DNA of 34,349 nt from Salinactinospora qingdaonensis (lineage in GTDB: Bacteria > Actinomycetota > Actinomycetes > Streptosporangiales > Streptosporangiaceae), in contig NZ_BAABDD010000041.1 of NCBI RefSeq assembly GCF_039539445.1, forward strand, positions 1 through 34,349, in the 5' to 3' direction. The notes below the pieces were generated by a model. The model saw only the letters and a list, made by a program, of their open reading frames with translations. It made no database searches and was not told the origin of the DNA. Shown here in pieces: positions 1 through 6,428 of this stretch (position 1 is the first letter of the stretch; every line of letters starts with the position of its first letter). The translations under genes and the position numbers were made by a program.

Positions 1-154
1 AGCCGTCGTGGTTGCCGGTTTGGTTGGAGGTCACGGCCGCGTTGGCGGTGCCGGGCAGCAGCGCGGTGGCCGTGGCCACCGAGACCGCCACGGCACAGAC
101 CCGCCCCAGGATCGACCTGGCACGGCTCCTCGGGGGAGCAAGAGTGTCGTTCAT
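1..154 (-). CDS. Secreted GH11 endo-1,4-beta-xylanase, N-terminal part (cut by window edge)
   Basis: The minus strand reads from an ATG at 154-152 through 51 codons to the window edge with no stop. The start is preceded by a strong ribosome binding site, GAGGAGG, 8 bases upstream. The peptide is a classic export signal: basic residues (PRSRARS), a hydrophobic stretch (VCAVAVSVATATALL), and an Ala-rich cleavage region ending TANA. The mature start AVTSNQTGNHDG matches the beginning of glycosyl hydrolase family 11 xylanases, where an NxTGxHDG stretch precedes the first strands of the jelly roll. Family knowledge says the enzyme would cut beta-1,4-xylan outside the cell. Catalytic glutamates lie outside the window, so the assignment rests on about 12 mature residues plus the signal peptide. 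Another secreted protein with a similar start cannot be fully excluded. Confidence 0.72.
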   Translation of the reverse strand, partial: MNDTLAPPRSRARSILGRVCAVAVSVATATALLPGTANAAVTSNQTGNHDG

Positions 155-297
155 AGGTGTTTCCTCCTCGTGAAGGCGAACGGCGACCGAGGGGGATACG
201 GCCGCCGTGTATCGGCCGCGGACAACGCGATTGGGGGCCGGTTGTCGTGCGGCCGACGGTTTCGAAGGGCTGAGGCACGTTGAGTGACTCGCACCAC

Positions 298-327
298 AGT
301 GTCCGGTTGGCTTCGTTGAGTTGTCAA
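298..327 (-). promoter_or_regulatory. Putative sigma-70-type promoter of the xylanase gene
   Basis: On the minus strand a perfect TTGACA (-35, 327-322) is followed after 18 bases by GACACT (-10, 303-298). The start of transcription would lie near 290, giving a leader of roughly 135 bases before the ATG at 154. A CTTCCGGAAG palindrome (331-340) sits 3 bases upstream of the -35 box, a position suited to a regulator. Confidence 0.5.
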
Positions 328-328
328 T

Positions 329-344
329 ATCTTCCGGAAGTTTT
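329..344 (-). promoter_or_regulatory. Palindromic operator candidate, copy 1
   Basis: The minus strand reads AAAACTTCCGGAAGAT, centred on the perfect palindrome CTTCCGGAAG (331-340), directly upstream of the TTGACA box of the xylanase promoter. The same 16 bases recur on the plus strand at 501-516. Two copies of a 16-bp motif around one promoter suggest a regulator binding site; the regulator is unknown. Confidence 0.5.
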
Positions 345-500
345 CGTTACTTACGAAACATTCGGTTCTTTTCGAGGAGGTTACACAGTACGCATGGCGC
401 AGGGCTCGGTGAGACAACTGCGGAGTTTTGGGGCTTAAGCCGACGACATTCAAGGGGGCGTCAGTTGCGAAGAGGGCTGATGGACTTCATGTGACTGCCA

Positions 501-548
501 AAAACTTCCGGAAGATTGCGTAGTTTGCGAAATTTTCGAAAGATTTCG
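501..548 (+). promoter_or_regulatory. Palindromic operator candidate, copy 2, with adjoining CGAAA-TTTCG inverted repeats
   Basis: The second copy of AAAACTTCCGGAAGAT is at 501-516. Twelve bases later comes the 11-bp inverted repeat CGAAATTTTCG (528-538), which overlaps CGAAA-GA-TTTCG (537-548). Inverted repeats of CGAAA/TTTCG type have been described in front of streptomycete xylan-utilisation genes, so control by a LacI-type xylan-responsive repressor is a reasonable inference. Confidence 0.4.
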
Positions 549-806
549 GGATGTTTTGGCCGTCGGTAGCAATGGCGCGGCCGGATCTCACGGTTCGTCG
601 GGGTGGCCGCTGTGACAGATCGACACCCGCGCCCTCAGTCGTGCCGCGCAGCCAACATGCCTGAGTTCCACCCCCAAGCTCCGGCGAGCATGAGTGTGTA
701 CAACGGATGCGTGTGCTGCCGGGGGCAATGCTGACTGTGTCGCCTGGTGCGCTCCGCCGCGATGGTGCTGGCACGCAGCTACCGGTGCTTCGCCCCTGGA
801 AAACGA

Positions 807-848
807 CGACGCCCGCCGCCATGCTCTGGAGCACGGCGACGGGCGTCG
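807..848 (-). terminator. Terminator downstream of the first thioester-domain gene
   Basis: Arms CGACGCCCG (807-815) and CGGGCGTCG (840-848) pair perfectly. On the minus strand the hairpin is followed by TCGTTTTCC. It lies 40 bases past the stop codon of the gene ending at 888. Confidence 0.65.
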
Positions 849-887
849 CGGTTAGCCAGGAGTCAGCCGCTCAGGGCTGGCCCGGCG

Positions 888-2144
888 TTAGGCGCGGTTC
901 ATGCCGGCCTTGCGCTTGCGGGAGAGGAACATAGCCGCGGCACCACCGCCGATGGCGACAGCTCCGGCGGCGATCAGCCCGACCAGGGCGCCACCGGTGA
1001 CGGGCAGGCTACCGCCGTCGTCCTCGGGGGTGGGTTTGGTGTCCGGCGTGGGGCTCTCACTCGACGGCATGGTCTCCGAAGGGCTCGGCGAGGGCGAGCC
1101 CGACGGGCTCGGGCTGGGGCTCTCCGACCCACTCGGCGAGGGCGAGCCCGAGGGGCTGGGGCTCGGCGACTCCTCGACCTTCTCGTCCCACGTGACGGTG
1201 ACCATGCCCTCGACCTTAGCGTGCTCGGTCTTGGCCGTGATCAGCGTCTGGGTCTCCTCCTTCACGCCCCGGAACAGCCGGCCGGCGTGGACCTCGGTCT
1301 CGATGGAGGCGGAGGCGCTGGCCTTGCCCGCCGCCGCGTCCTCGGGGACCTGGAAGCCGAACGTGCTGCCGTCGCTGACCTCGCTGATCTCCGAACCGCT
1401 GTCGATGTCGACCAGCTTTACGCCGCTCGGAGCGCTGAGGTCCAGCTCCAGCGAGGAGGCGCTGGTGGAGACGGCGAATTCACCGATGGTCTCGCCGGCC
1501 GTGCCTTCGGCGCTCTTGGGAGTGAACTCCAGAGAGGCGTCCGGTTCCCCGCCCGAGGCCAGCGCCTTGGCGCTGTCGACCAGGTAGTCGTAGAGGTCGA
1601 CCACGTTGTCGCTGTTGTGCCGCGAGTCCGTGTCCAGGTCGGTGTCGTTGCTGAAGTGCCAGATGGCCGCCTGGGTGGCCGCAATCGCGGTCTCCTTCTT
1701 CAGCCCGTCGACCCCGCTCGCGTCAGCAAGCTCGGCCACGCTCTGCGAGGGGTAGGAATTCTGGAGAATCCAGTGGACCTTGCCCGGCTGGGCGAAGTCG
1801 CCCTTACCGGGGTAGGTGTCCCAGGCGCCCTCTTCGTACTCGGTCTGCTTGATGCCGGTTTCGACATCGATGCAGTAGGTCTTCAGGATGGTGCCGTCGT
1901 CGAGCTTGAGGCCGAACAGGCTAGTCCCGAAGACGTCGCCGTCCTCCATGGCGACGTCTTTGCCGCCGGTCACCTTGCCGGTGAACTCGCCGGTCGCACC
2001 GCCCTCGGACTCATCTGCGTCGTCGGCCGAGACAGGGGCGGCGCCGATGCCCAGGGCCAGCATGGCTGCCGCGGAAGTGGCTGCGATGGTCGTGAGGGGG
2101 CGACGGCGGCCACTCGCTGCCGGGGAAAGAGTTGTGTCGATCAA
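888..2144 (-). CDS. LPXTG-anchored thioester-domain (TQXA) surface protein 1
   Basis: A 418-residue secreted wall protein. Order: signal peptide (basic GRRR, then TTIAATSAAAMLALGIG, cleavage near PVSA-DD); a thioester (TQXA) domain with Cys91 in TYCID and Gln158 in the signature TQAAIWHFS; a beta-rich stalk; a Pro/Ser/Glu-rich repeat region (SPSPSGSPSPS-type) that would cross the wall; the sorting signal LPVTG (about 380-384); a hydrophobic helix; and the tail RKRKAGMNRA. In this family the Cys and Gln form an internal thioester able to bond covalently to amines on target surfaces, and sortase joins the LPxTG Thr to the wall. A stop codon lies just upstream, so only TTG codons can start it. 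TTG at 2144 has a GGGA six bases upstream and aligns with the TTG start of the paralogue; TTG at 2156 is the longer alternative but has no binding site. No sortase gene is in view. Confidence 0.85.
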   Translation of the reverse strand: MIDTTLSPAASGRRRPLTTIAATSAAAMLALGIGAAPVSADDADESEGGATGEFTGKVTGGKDVAMEDGDVFGTSLFGLKLDDGTILKTYCIDVETGIKQTEYEEGAWDTYPGKGDFAQPGKVHWILQNSYPSQSVAELADASGVDGLKKETAIAATQAAIWHFSNDTDLDTDSRHNSDNVVDLYDYLVDSAKALASGGEPDASLEFTPKSAEGTAGETIGEFAVSTSASSLELDLSAPSGVKLVDIDSGSEISEVSDGSTFGFQVPEDAAAGKASASASIETEVHAGRLFRGVKEETQTLITAKTEHAKVEGMVTVTWDEKVEESPSPSPSGSPSPSGSESPSPSPSGSPSPSPSETMPSSESPTPDTKPTPEDDGGSLPVTGGALVGLIAAGAVAIGGGAAAMFLSRKRKAGMNRA

Positions 2145-2624
2145 GTTGTGTCCCAAGGAGATTTAGGGGAACAGGGGACGAAACCGCTCCGGGCAAAAAG
2201 ATGAGACAGCCGTACATCATGAGACGGCGTGGTGCGAATGCCACGTGGAGCTGACCGGAGGCGATTTCCCTTGCGCGGTGTCCTCGTCGGCTGCTGGGAA
2301 CTCGGGTGCCAGAGACCGAACGGGGGAGTGGCCGTCGAGAGCGGGCAACGGCCGTGCGGAATCTTGAGCAACCGCACCGCTAGATAATAACGAGCTGTTT
2401 CGAGCCTTCCAACCTGGTTCGCGAAAATCGCGGACATCTATTGAGTGACGACCGTAATATGCTACTTGCTGTCATCATACGGTTTCACCATGTTTGTGAC
2501 TGTCTGCTCGATAGGTGTTCCGTTGGCGAATGGTGATCATAGCCAACCACACCGTGTTCGCCCATAGGGGGCCCGGTTCCGGGAAAAATCCCTGTTCACT
2601 GGGGATATCCTCTCGGAGGCCTCT
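2145..2624. other. Intergenic region between the two thioester-protein genes
   Basis: No gene is supported in these 480 bases. An inverted repeat CGCGA-AAA-TCGCG lies at 2420-2432, and the stretch 2380-2480 is AT-richer than its surroundings, consistent with the promoter of the gene downstream on the minus strand. No clean -35/-10 pair was identified. Confidence 0.4.
2584..2606 (-). terminator. Weak terminator-like hairpin after thioester protein 2
   Basis: On the minus strand ATCCC and GGGAT pair around a short loop and are followed by TTTT. It lies about 20 bases past the stop at 2625. The stem is short, so the call is tentative. Confidence 0.35.
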
Positions 2625-3878
2625 TCAGTTTCGCCGGCGCCGCCGGGCCAGGACCAGCGCTGCCACGCCGGCTGTCACGAGTGTCACGCCGGCGATGATG
2701 ATCGCGCCGACCCACGTTCCGGTTAGCGGAAGGTCCCGTTCCGGCTGCTTGTCGTTGGCGATGACCACAGGTGAGCTGCTACTGGGCTCCGGTCCGGGGG
2801 TGGTGGCCGCTTCCGGCCGGCTCGGGCCGGCCTCGCTCTCAGTCGCTGCCTCGGCGCTGGGGGAGGCGGCAACACTCGGTGATGCGCTCGCCAGATCCCA
2901 GGTCACTGTCGCGCTCGCGGTCGCCGCAACCGTCCCGCGCTCCGCTGCCACCAGCGGTTGGGTGCTCACCCCGTCCTTGCCGATGAATAGTCGCCCCGCC
3001 TCGACCTTGGCCTTTGCTGCCTGGGCGTAGACTTTCGCGGCTCCCGCGGGGACCTCGTCCTCCAGCCGCAGGAAGAACTCCTGGCCGGCGCGGACCACCG
3101 AGACCGGTGTTCCCGAACCGTCGACGATCACCGCTGACTCGGCTCCGCTGACCGACACCTGGACCGGCTCCGCGCTCGTGGTACGCACCGTCAACGGGCC
3201 AAGGGGCGAGGCGCCGGTCCCCGACACGCGCTCGGGCTCCACCGTCAGCGACGGCGCCGGCTCACTCGTGCTCTCCGCGGTTTCGGTCAGGTAGCTGTAC
3301 AGCGCCCGGACCTCCGCCGAGTTGGCCCTGCCCCTTCGTTCGCCCGGTTCCAAGGAGGCGGCCGGCCCCTCGCCGCCGGGATCGGGCAGGCTCACTCCGT
3401 TGCTGAAGTGCCAGATCGCCGCCTGGGTGCCGGCGATCGCCTGTTCGGTGTCCAGCGAGGGAATGCCGGCGCGGGTGCGCAGCCGGTCGAGACCCAGGCT
3501 CGGGTAGGAGTGCCGGAGCACCCAGTTCACTTCGGCCGCGTACTCCAGGAAGCCGCCCTCCTCGGGGGCGTCCTCCCACGCGGCCTCGATATAGGCCGCC
3601 TCGTGGTCGACTTCGGAGCTGATGTCGACACAGTAGGCGCCCACGGCCGAATCGCCGTCGAGCCGCAGGTTGAACAGGGTCGTCGACGCCGCGGTGTCAC
3701 CCTCGCCGGCGAAGTGCACGACTTCTCCAGCGATCCCGTTGTCGTCGACACGGGCGATGTTTTGTTGCGCCGCGGCGGCCGTGCCGGGGGTGATCGTTCC
3801 GGCCGCGGTAAGGCTCGCCGCTACCAGCGCCAAAGCTGCGCGGGCTCTGCGCCCCGAACGGGGGGATAGGGCGGCCAA
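2625..3878 (-). CDS. LPXTG-anchored thioester-domain (TQXA) surface protein 2
   Basis: A 417-residue paralogue of the neighbouring wall protein. It has a signal peptide (SGRRARAALALVAASLTAAGT, cleavage near TAAAA-QQ), a thioester domain with Cys83 in AYCVD and Gln152 in TQAAIWHFS, a beta-rich middle, a Ser/Pro/Glu-rich linker, LPLTG (about 383-387), a hydrophobic helix (AIIIAGVTLVTAGVAALVLA) and a RRRRR tail. I chose TTG at 3878 because TAGGAG lies 8 bases upstream and the signal peptide then has normal length. An in-frame ATG at 3917 would add 13 residues but has no binding site and falls inside a 12-bp hairpin (3904-3939). The two paralogues share the order of motifs and the TQAAIWHFSN block, which points to tandem duplication. 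Ligand specificity cannot be read from sequence. Confidence 0.85.
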   Translation of the reverse strand: MAALSPRSGRRARAALALVAASLTAAGTITPGTAAAAQQNIARVDDNGIAGEVVHFAGEGDTAASTTLFNLRLDGDSAVGAYCVDISSEVDHEAAYIEAAWEDAPEEGGFLEYAAEVNWVLRHSYPSLGLDRLRTRAGIPSLDTEQAIAGTQAAIWHFSNGVSLPDPGGEGPAASLEPGERRGRANSAEVRALYSYLTETAESTSEPAPSLTVEPERVSGTGASPLGPLTVRTTSAEPVQVSVSGAESAVIVDGSGTPVSVVRAGQEFFLRLEDEVPAGAAKVYAQAAKAKVEAGRLFIGKDGVSTQPLVAAERGTVAATASATVTWDLASASPSVAASPSAEAATESEAGPSRPEAATTPGPEPSSSSPVVIANDKQPERDLPLTGTWVGAIIIAGVTLVTAGVAALVLARRRRRN

Positions 3879-4280
3879 GACTGGTTCTCCTACGAAAGAC
3901 GGACGGTGTGTGCCCATGGTGGGATACGGGCACACACCGATGAATTGAGACCCCCAGGTTACCGACTCCCGTGGCCGTGAACCTGCGCTGTGGCCCCTGA
4001 TCAGCGCAATCGTGTGCGTCCTGTGATCTTTGGCCAGGAGAGCGCGCCATGGGAGCAGTTCACCGGCGCAGGATCGGCTCGGGGACGAGTGGTGCTTCCA
4101 AACCGTCGTGGTGGTGCCGTGGCCATCGGTAGGCTGCCTAGTGAACGTGTGTCCCGTGCGACCGCCTCGCACGAGACAGCGAGAGACCATGACGGATGCC
4201 TTCACCGACAGCCGGCGCCCGGCGCTGCCGCGGGCCGGCGGTGAAGGCCCCCTCGGACTACGGAAACGGGTTGTGCGGCG
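3879..4280. other. Divergent intergenic region between thioester protein 2 and gatB
   Basis: Apart from the inverted repeat at 3904-3939 I see no gene here. The short frame ATG 4189 to stop 4296 runs into gatB and has no family signature. The gatB promoter should lie here, but no convincing -35/-10 pair was found. Confidence 0.4.
3904..3939. repeat. 12-bp inverted repeat upstream of thioester protein 2
   Basis: CGGTGTGTGCCC (3904-3915) and GGGCACACACCG (3928-3939) are perfect inverted copies separated by 12 bases. The repeat ends about 14 bases upstream of the AGGAG of the minus-strand gene starting at 3878. It could be an operator or an RNA hairpin in the 5' leader. Confidence 0.6.
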
Positions 4281-5831
4281 ATGGGTAGCGCGGTAACGGA
4301 CGATTTCACCGTGAACGGCGGGCCGGCGCTGGTGGACTACGACGACGCCTTGGCCACCTACGAGCCGGTGCTGGGGCTGGAGACCCACGTCGAGCTGGGC
4401 ACCGCCTCGAAGATGTTCTGCTCCTGTGCTACGGAGTTCGGCGCCGAGCCCAACACCCAAGTGTGCCCGGTCTGTCTCGCGCTGCCCGGTGCCCTGCCCG
4501 TGGTCAACGGTGTGGCCGTCGAGAGCGCGATCCGTCTCGGGCTCGCGCTGAACTGCTCCATCGCCTCGTGGTGCCGTTTCGCCCGGAAGAACTACTTCTA
4601 TCCGGACATGCCGAAGAACTACCAGATCTCGCAGTACGACGAGCCGCTGTGCACCGATGGTCACCTCGACGTCGTCGTCGACACCCCCGACGGCCCGCAA
4701 GAGTTCCGGGTGGGCATCGAGCGGGTGCACATGGAGGAGGACACCGGCAAGACCTCCCACGTCGGTGGGGCCACCGGCCGTATCCACGGCGCCGACTACT
4801 CCATCGTCGACTACAACCGCGCCGGTATCCCGCTGCTGGAGATCGTCACCAAACCCATCGAGCACACCGGCGACCTCGCCCCGCTGGTGGCCCGGGCCTA
4901 CGTCACCGAGCTGCGTGACCTCGTCCGTTCGCTGGGCATCTCCGATGTCCGCATGGAGGAGGGGTCGCTGCGCTGTGACGTCAACGTCTCGCTGATGCCG
5001 CGCGGCGCCGACGAGTGGGGCACCCGCAGCGAGACCAAGAACGTCAACTCGCTGCGCTCGGTCGAGCGCGCCGTCCGCTACGAGATCCAGCGCCACGCCG
5101 GAGTGCTCGACATCGGCGGGCAGGTGGTCCAGGAGACCCGCCACTTCCAGGAGAACAGCGGTTCCACCGTCTCCGGGCGCAGCAAGGAAGAAGCCCAGGA
5201 CTACCGCTACTTCCCCGACCCCGACCTGGTGCCGGTGGCCCCCGACGCCGAGTGGATCGAGCGCCTACGCGCCGACCTGCCCGAACTGCCCGCCGCCAAG
5301 CGCCGCCGGGTCAAGACCGAGTGGAACCTCTCCGACGAGGAGCTACGCGATCTTGTCAACGCCGACGCCATCGATCTGGTCGCCGCCACCGTCGACGCCG
5401 GAGCCTCTCCCGACGACGCCCGCAAGTGGTGGCTCAACGAACTGTCGCGGCGAGCCACGGAGAGCGAGGTCGAACTCGCCGACCTGCCCATCACTCCCGC
5501 CCAGATCGCCCGCGTTGTCGCCCTGGTCGACGAGGGCACGCTCACCAACAAGCTGGCCCGCCAGGTCGTCGACGGCGTTCTCGCAGGCGAGGGCGAGCCC
5601 GACGAGGTCGTGGCGGCCCGGGGGCTCCAGGTCGTCAGTGACGACTCCGCGCTGGGCGCCGCGGTCGACCAGGCCATCGCCGACAACCCCGACGCTGCCG
5701 AGAAGGTGCGCGGCGGTAAGGTGGCCGCGGCCGGCGCGCTCGTGGGCGCGGTCATGAAGGCCACCCGTGGCCAGGCCGACGCCGGTCGTGCCCGCGAGCT
5801 GATCCTGGATAGACTCGGTGCGACGAGCTGA
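4281..5831 (+). CDS. gatB: Aspartyl/glutamyl-tRNA(Asn/Gln) amidotransferase subunit B
   Basis: GatB of the GatCAB complex, 516 residues, normal length. It phosphorylates and then transamidates misacylated Glu-tRNA(Gln) or Asp-tRNA(Asn) using ammonia from GatA. Visible signatures: GLETHVELGT at the N-terminus, a zinc-type cysteine pattern (FCSCATE... and CPVC), RFARKNYFYPDMPKNYQISQYDEP, HMEEDTGK, DYNRAGIPLLEIVTKP, and the tail-body/YqeY region after about residue 300 (DYRYFPDPDLVPV, then the helical GNLTNKLARQVV-like segment). The ATG at 4281 gives MGSAVTDDF, with only a weak ribosome binding site upstream. In most actinobacteria gatC-gatA-gatB are contiguous; here the upstream neighbours are wall-protein genes on the other strand, so gatC/gatA must lie elsewhere. 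Confidence 0.96.
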   Translation: MGSAVTDDFTVNGGPALVDYDDALATYEPVLGLETHVELGTASKMFCSCATEFGAEPNTQVCPVCLALPGALPVVNGVAVESAIRLGLALNCSIASWCRFARKNYFYPDMPKNYQISQYDEPLCTDGHLDVVVDTPDGPQEFRVGIERVHMEEDTGKTSHVGGATGRIHGADYSIVDYNRAGIPLLEIVTKPIEHTGDLAPLVARAYVTELRDLVRSLGISDVRMEEGSLRCDVNVSLMPRGADEWGTRSETKNVNSLRSVERAVRYEIQRHAGVLDIGGQVVQETRHFQENSGSTVSGRSKEEAQDYRYFPDPDLVPVAPDAEWIERLRADLPELPAAKRRRVKTEWNLSDEELRDLVNADAIDLVAATVDAGASPDDARKWWLNELSRRATESEVELADLPITPAQIARVVALVDEGTLTNKLARQVVDGVLAGEGEPDEVVAARGLQVVSDDSALGAAVDQAIADNPDAAEKVRGGKVAAAGALVGAVMKATRGQADAGRARELILDRLGATS

Positions 5832-6428
5832 GCCTACGCGCCTACACGGTCCCCGTAGGGCGATTACATGCAGTGATCATCTTGTCGTCTGGTCTCAGCT
5901 TCTTCTCAACCCTGCCGTGACCTTGACCGCATACGGTGATTTAGCAGAATTGGACGCTCGATAACCGCTGGATGGCGTATTCGCCCGCTCGGATCTTTCC
6001 ACCCACGAGGTCAGTGTCGACTGCTCGGGCCCGCAGGTTTCGTGGCTTGGTCCATCCAACGAGGGGTGGTTCCGAGGCGATCGCACGGAAGCGAGCGGCG
6101 TCCGGGCTTTGTGGCCGGCGCTCCGAGATGCACCAAAGCCCGAGTGACTGGTTCCTGTGGCTGCTCCGCCGGTTGCCTCACCGGCTTCGTGTTCGGTGGA
6201 GCGGGGCGGGACCGCGCACGTTTGTGGCGTGTTCGCCAAGGCCGCCCCCATAAATCACCCGGATCGCGGATAGTCGCCATCGACTGAAAGGGTGCCAATG
6301 TCCACGGCCGAACCGGCGCGGTTCACCTTATACCGGTCTCCCGCCCCATGTCGCCCGCTCCCCGGCCCGGCACGGGCCGGGCCGCACGCGCGTGTGACAC
6401 TGGCCGGCTGGACCCCCCAGGTGCCGCT
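5832..6428. other. Intergenic region between gatB and the GGDEF/EAL gene
   Basis: No gene or RNA is recognised in these ~600 bases. A -10-like TATACC lies at about 6331-6336. If the longer reading of the next gene (ATG at 6348) is correct, the last 81 bases are coding. No U-tract terminator for gatB was found. Confidence 0.35.

Larger units (their letters stand above)
155..887. other. Intergenic region with xylanase promoter and repeated palindromes
   Basis: No convincing gene is seen in this 733-base stretch. It holds the xylanase promoter (298-327) and an identical 16-bp motif present twice in inverted orientation (329-344 and 501-516), each centred on the palindrome CTTCCGGAAG. It also holds several CGAAA/TTTCG half-sites: TTTCG-N7-CGAAA at 342-358, CGAAATTTTCG at 528-538, and an overlapping CGAAA-N2-TTTCG at 537-548. 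The region is poorer in GC than the flanking genes, as expected for a control region. The terminator of the next gene lies at 807-848. Confidence 0.6.

Noticed and set aside
747..2204. A 485-codon plus-strand frame opposite thioester protein 1
   Set aside because: The minus strand has a signal peptide, TQXA motif and LPVTG anchor; the plus-strand product is Arg/Gly/Ala-rich without motifs.
4189..4296. Short ATG frame (35 codons) just before gatB
   Set aside because: It overlaps the gatB start in another frame, has only a weak purine run upstream and no recognisable product.
3879..5144. N-terminal extension of thioester protein 2 reaching 839 residues
   Set aside because: The extension runs antisense through the start of gatB and bears no domain; a signal peptide begins at the TTG at 3878.
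5895..6298. Short frames on both strands between gatB and the GGDEF/EAL gene
   Set aside because: No ribosome binding site, low-complexity products, and overlapping frames on both strands of equal length.
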